From the NCBI GenBank assembly GCA_026770025.1, contig JAMXDE010000062.1, positions 248,001 to 312,000 on the forward strand: a DNA stretch of 64,000 nucleotides, given 5' to 3'. Positions within the stretch are counted from its first letter, which is position 1. Each line of letters opens with the position of its first letter. This DNA comes from Craspedostauros australis (Eukaryota; Bacillariophyta; Bacillariophyceae; Mastogloiales; Achnanthaceae). The notes beneath the pieces were generated by a model that was not told the DNA's origin, searched no databases, and saw only the letters and a program-made list of their open reading frames with translations. The translations under genes and the position numbers were made by a program. Positions 60,536-64,000 of the stretch are shown here, piece by piece.

Positions 60536-62415
60536 CTCTCCATCGTGGGATCATCCTTGATCATCTACATGGCCAGACGCGACCTATCCTTGGTCTACCA
60601 TCGCATCCTCATCGTGATCTCCATCGCGGACATCATCGCTGGTGCATTCAATGCAGTCCATCTCTTCCTCGTCCCGTCCGACCGCACGGACAGCCCCATC
60701 GCATTCGGAAACGACACGACGTGCACCATGCTCGGTTTCGCCCTCAACAGTGCCCCCATGATCATCACGCCGTACAACACCTTCCTGGCCGTCAACTTCC
60801 TGCTGCAGATACGGTACCGATGGACGAATCGACAAATTGCAATGCAGATCGAGCCATACGTCTTCCTCCTCACGATTCTCATGGCCGTCTGCATTCCCAG
60901 CGTCGGGCTCCTCCAGAATTCATTCGCATTGAACTACCTCAGTGGGTATTGCATCTTTGGCACGTATTCGGAAACGTGTACTACGGAAGAAGTAGTGGTA
61001 TTGCTTCAGGATGACATGCACAATGCTACGACTACGACAACAACGATACGGCACTGCACACCTGACGCGCTGAGTCTCGATTTGCTCAGCATCATCGTTT
61101 CGTTCCTCGTCGGTATCATCGCGACTCTGGGTATCGCCAGCACGTACGCGCTGTACAGCTCGGTCTATTCAACATACACAGCCAATGCGCGGTATGCGAC
61201 GGATAATGAGCCGGTTGTCAGCGAATCCATGGCAATGACGGTCGCAGACAGTGCGGAAGAGATTGCTGCACGGCGAAAGAGGAAACGAAGGCGATCGTCC
61301 ATCACATCGAAGCTGCAAGAGGAACGATTCAAGCAGATCACGCAGCAGTGCATCCTGTACGGATTGTGAGTTTGGTCAGTGGGAAGGGAGCGGGTCACTC
61401 CTGCCATGGTTGTGCTTCGTACGGGCATGGAGCACTTGCGCGTGCAGCGTATCCTCTACAATGCTCTCTCTTTGATTTGATTTGATTTGATTAGATGTAT
61501 TCATGTTGGTTCTGTCCTTGGCGATCCATTTTGAGTCTCCATTCAGTGCATCGTGCTTCCGCTCATCTCTCTCCCTCCTTTGCCCCCCAACTCTACCAAC
61601 ACAACTTAACCGATAAACGCTTGCCCCTATGCAGAGCCTTCGGAAACACATCCATCTGGCCGATGGCATTCACGATCGTCGACCTCACAATGGAGACGCA
61701 AGACAAGTTGGGTTCGCCGGGGATCTTCCTGCTGGTCTTCCTCACATGCGTCTTCATGCCGTTGCAGGGCGCATTCAATTTCATTGTTTTCATTTGGCCC
61801 AAGTACCAACGCGTGCACAAGCTGCTTCGGAAACCCATGGGATCGCATGACATGATGATGCACTCTGTCGAATCGAATGGCGACTCCATTGTGGGAAGCA
61901 GCGAGATGCCGCATGCAACCTCGTTGGCGAAACAGAGCACACGCAGCACTGGCGAGATGCATGGCAACACCGGTGTCGCAGAGAAAAAGGGCGACAGCAT
62001 GAGGTGGTTCAGGATCATCCTCATGATCATCCAAGATGAGGATGCAGCATCATCGAGATTTTCCAGCAGAGCGTCGGACTTGCGCATGCGATCGAATCGT
62101 CGTGCATCCGAGGAATTATCATCGTACTTCAGCAGGTTTCGTGAGGGTAGTGTGGATGCGGTTGATCAGGACAGTAAATCACCGCAGCATGTTGCCATAC
62201 AAGATGAAATGAATGAGTCCACCACGCAGCAGGCCCGCAAGGATCCATCTCTTTCGGCAGAAACGCAAGAGGACGAGGTTGTGGGTGAGAACAGCAATAC
62301 CAGCGAAAGCAATGAAGAAACCAACGCTGAGAGTCAGCAGAGACAGGCTGTACCTGGAAAGCCACGGTCGATGCACCTTCTGATCGATCATACAGGCGAT
62401 GTCAAACGAATTTGA

Positions 62416-63777
62416 GACAAGATTTCAGTTTTTGCACGTTGACTTGGAGCGCTGTGAGGGATTGGCTGGTTGGGATTTGCATCTGCTGTTCTTGGTTGCG
62501 GACGGGTGCACATCGGCCGCCAACAGGACAGCTTCTTGCGTCGGCGAATCGCTGCAGCACTCGTTGGCCATGGGCTGACGCAACATGGTCTTGATGATCG
62601 TTGGAGCACCAGATGAACGGCAGATCCTCTGTGCTGCCGAGACAACCAAAGTCAACGGAACGGGTGTGATGGGTGTGGAAGAACAAGGAATGAGAACCAT
62701 CCTTCGTTGACAACACACTAGTCACAGTCAAGCTAGAGGTATGTGAACAACTCGGAATCCAAACACGGACATGGCCAACACGAAGATCTATCACAAACAC
62801 GCACATCTCTGACAGAACACAACATCAACACAAACAGTGGCAACATCAACATCAACAGATCCGCACACCACAAACCATTTACATTGATTCTATTTGGACC
62901 TGTCACCAAGTCCAAACCATTCCTACTGGCATCGTATTACCCCAAACACGATCAACCACGGATGACAGGCAGACGATTGAAGCGTGCCAACAATTCTTGA
63001 CATCACCGAAAACAACGAACTGTTGACGTTGATGTCACACAGAACAACTACTCAACAACTATGGCAATACATGTCCTCGTTCTGTGTAAGAGATCATGGT
63101 TGTGTTTGCGTAGAACTACGTGCATTGATGGAGGCGTCAGCCAATGTGTCATAGTCGTACACATACATGACCAGTAAAGCAATGCATGGGTGAAACAACC
63201 AGCCACGCACAACGCCACATGCCGAAAATGATGGATGAAGGCGACCATGGCAAGAGATGGAGATGGAGATGATGATGATGATGAATGGGAAGTGGTGATG
63301 AGGAGCGATTGCAAACGTATCGCATCGATCGGCGACATCAGAAAGAAAGATATCAAGGCAATTGCATAGGTAAACAATCACATGAACAATCGCAGCATCA
63401 ACAACAGTGCCATCAACAACGGTGCCATCAACAGTGGTGAGAGACGCCATAGTTCCGTGATAAACCCCGGATTCAAGTGATCAGCAGCAGCGCCCACGCT
63501 GGATGTGCCATCGGCAGCTGCGATTCAATGCCTGCTGGACGAGTGCATTCATGAGATCGGACGCAGCAACTTCTTTAGGACCTGTAGTATCAGCTGTTAG
63601 TAGATACTCCTTCTATTACGCCACCACTACGCACATCATTACCACCAATGCCGGCTCATGCTGAAGCTCAAAGCGATGCATCACAGCCACAACTGCAAAC
63701 GATGAGATGGAGGCACTGTGTCATCGGATCCACAAGTCGGAGAAATCATCTGCTCCGGAATCAGCAACTTTCCCCAT
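62416..63777. other. copy B downstream flank of receptor
   Basis: Matches 12519-14560 of copy A without the 689-bp insertion; no gene supported. Confidence 0.5.
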
Positions 63778-64000
63778 AATAGAGCTAAACTAGTAACCAC
63801 CTTAGCGAGAGAGACTACGAATCATCCGACTCGTCAGCATTCCAGTAGATCGAACGGACACTTCGCCGAACCCCACGTTTGGAGACAGATCCAGAACCTT
63901 GAAGCGGATCTTCGGAATTCGTGTCAAGGAACCAATGGGGTTCCGATAACCAAGTTTCTGACACCCGCCATCGCCAAAACGCCGACGCACGGAACCAAAG
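63778..64000 (+). other. unique sequence with a frame open to the right edge
   Basis: Sequence departs from all copies of the block at 63778. One plus-strand frame is open for 73 codons from 63781 to the edge, with protein-like composition (VWRQIQNLEADL, then ITKFLTPAIAKTP), but has no ATG. It may be an internal exon or part of another inserted element; the family is not recognised. Confidence 0.3.

Larger units (their letters stand above)
54580..62415 (+). pseudogene. second copy of the seven-helix receptor, split by a retrotransposon
   Basis: Copy of the gene at 10583-12518. Exon 1 begins at ATG 54580 and is interrupted after the codons for SSLL, within TM1, by the copia element at 54651-60535. 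Exon 1 resumes at 60536-60540 (duplicated CTCTC) and 60541-61365; the intron is 61366-61634 and exon 2 is 61635-62415. Splice sites and both coding parts are otherwise well kept, with few substitutions from copy A (for example TMEEVVV to TTEEVVV). The insertion of 5.9 kb in exon 1 almost certainly abolishes the normal product. Confidence 0.88.
36482..63777. repeat. segmental duplication, copy B, expanded by insertions
   Basis: Homologous, in the same orientation, to 5992-14560. Net of inserted elements it is about the same length as copy A. Insertions specific to this copy: 37962-48410 (DIRS-like composite), 48435-51480 (piggyBac) and 54651-60535 (copia). At its right end it follows copy C rather than copy A for the last dozen bases (gcaactttcccca), then departs from both. 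Confidence 0.9.

Overview
This window looks like nuclear DNA of a unicellular eukaryote, most likely a diatom or a close photosynthetic stramenopile. The taxonomic call is an inference from three things: (i) a seven-helix receptor of the type expanded in diatoms (TM2 begins VYHRxLIxxSIADI); (ii) a set of Ser/Gln-rich paralogues with the VRFS..VREF..TLG..P...G.PL...W signature common in stramenopile unknown proteins; (iii) Ty1/copia, DIRS-like and piggyBac elements side by side. A GT-AG intron can be placed in the receptor gene by comparing two copies. Host gene density is low: about ten genes in 64 kb.

Left part (1-28.6 kb): a gene running off the left edge on the minus strand; three paralogues of the signature family in tandem on the plus strand (3.5-9.6 kb); a spliced GPCR (10.6-12.5 kb); then a minus-strand run with a single-span membrane protein, a GST-fold protein, a large adenylation-carrier-ankyrin protein, an EamA/DMT transporter and an ankyrin-BTB protein with nearly identical repeats.

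Middle and right (28.6-64 kb): a long gene-poor stretch holds a 2.1-kb element with perfect 31-bp inverted ends and a decayed piece of the ankyrin-BTB gene. From 36.48 kb the block at 5.99-14.56 kb reappears in the same orientation (copy B), expanded to 27 kb by insertions: a DIRS-like tyrosine-recombinase retroelement (itself carrying a miniature LTR element and a 1.64-kb iteron-bearing inverted-repeat element), a piggyBac transposon, and a Ty1/copia element with two identical 170-bp LTRs inside the receptor exon. A third, shorter copy (C) of the downstream end of the block lies at 25.2-25.97 kb, abutting a second, inverted copy of the iteron element. Copy A lacks most of these insertions, so it gives empty sites for each and lets the events be ordered. 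Copy B is decaying: one paralogue is intact, one is frameshifted, and the receptor is split.

The most unusual host feature is the 1239-residue beta-alanine-activating-enzyme-like protein ending in ankyrin repeats instead of the beta-propeller of AASDH. The most unusual mobile feature is the iteron element: 16-bp inverted ends plus two arrays of a 20-bp repeat. No database search was possible; all family assignments come from motifs read in the sequence.
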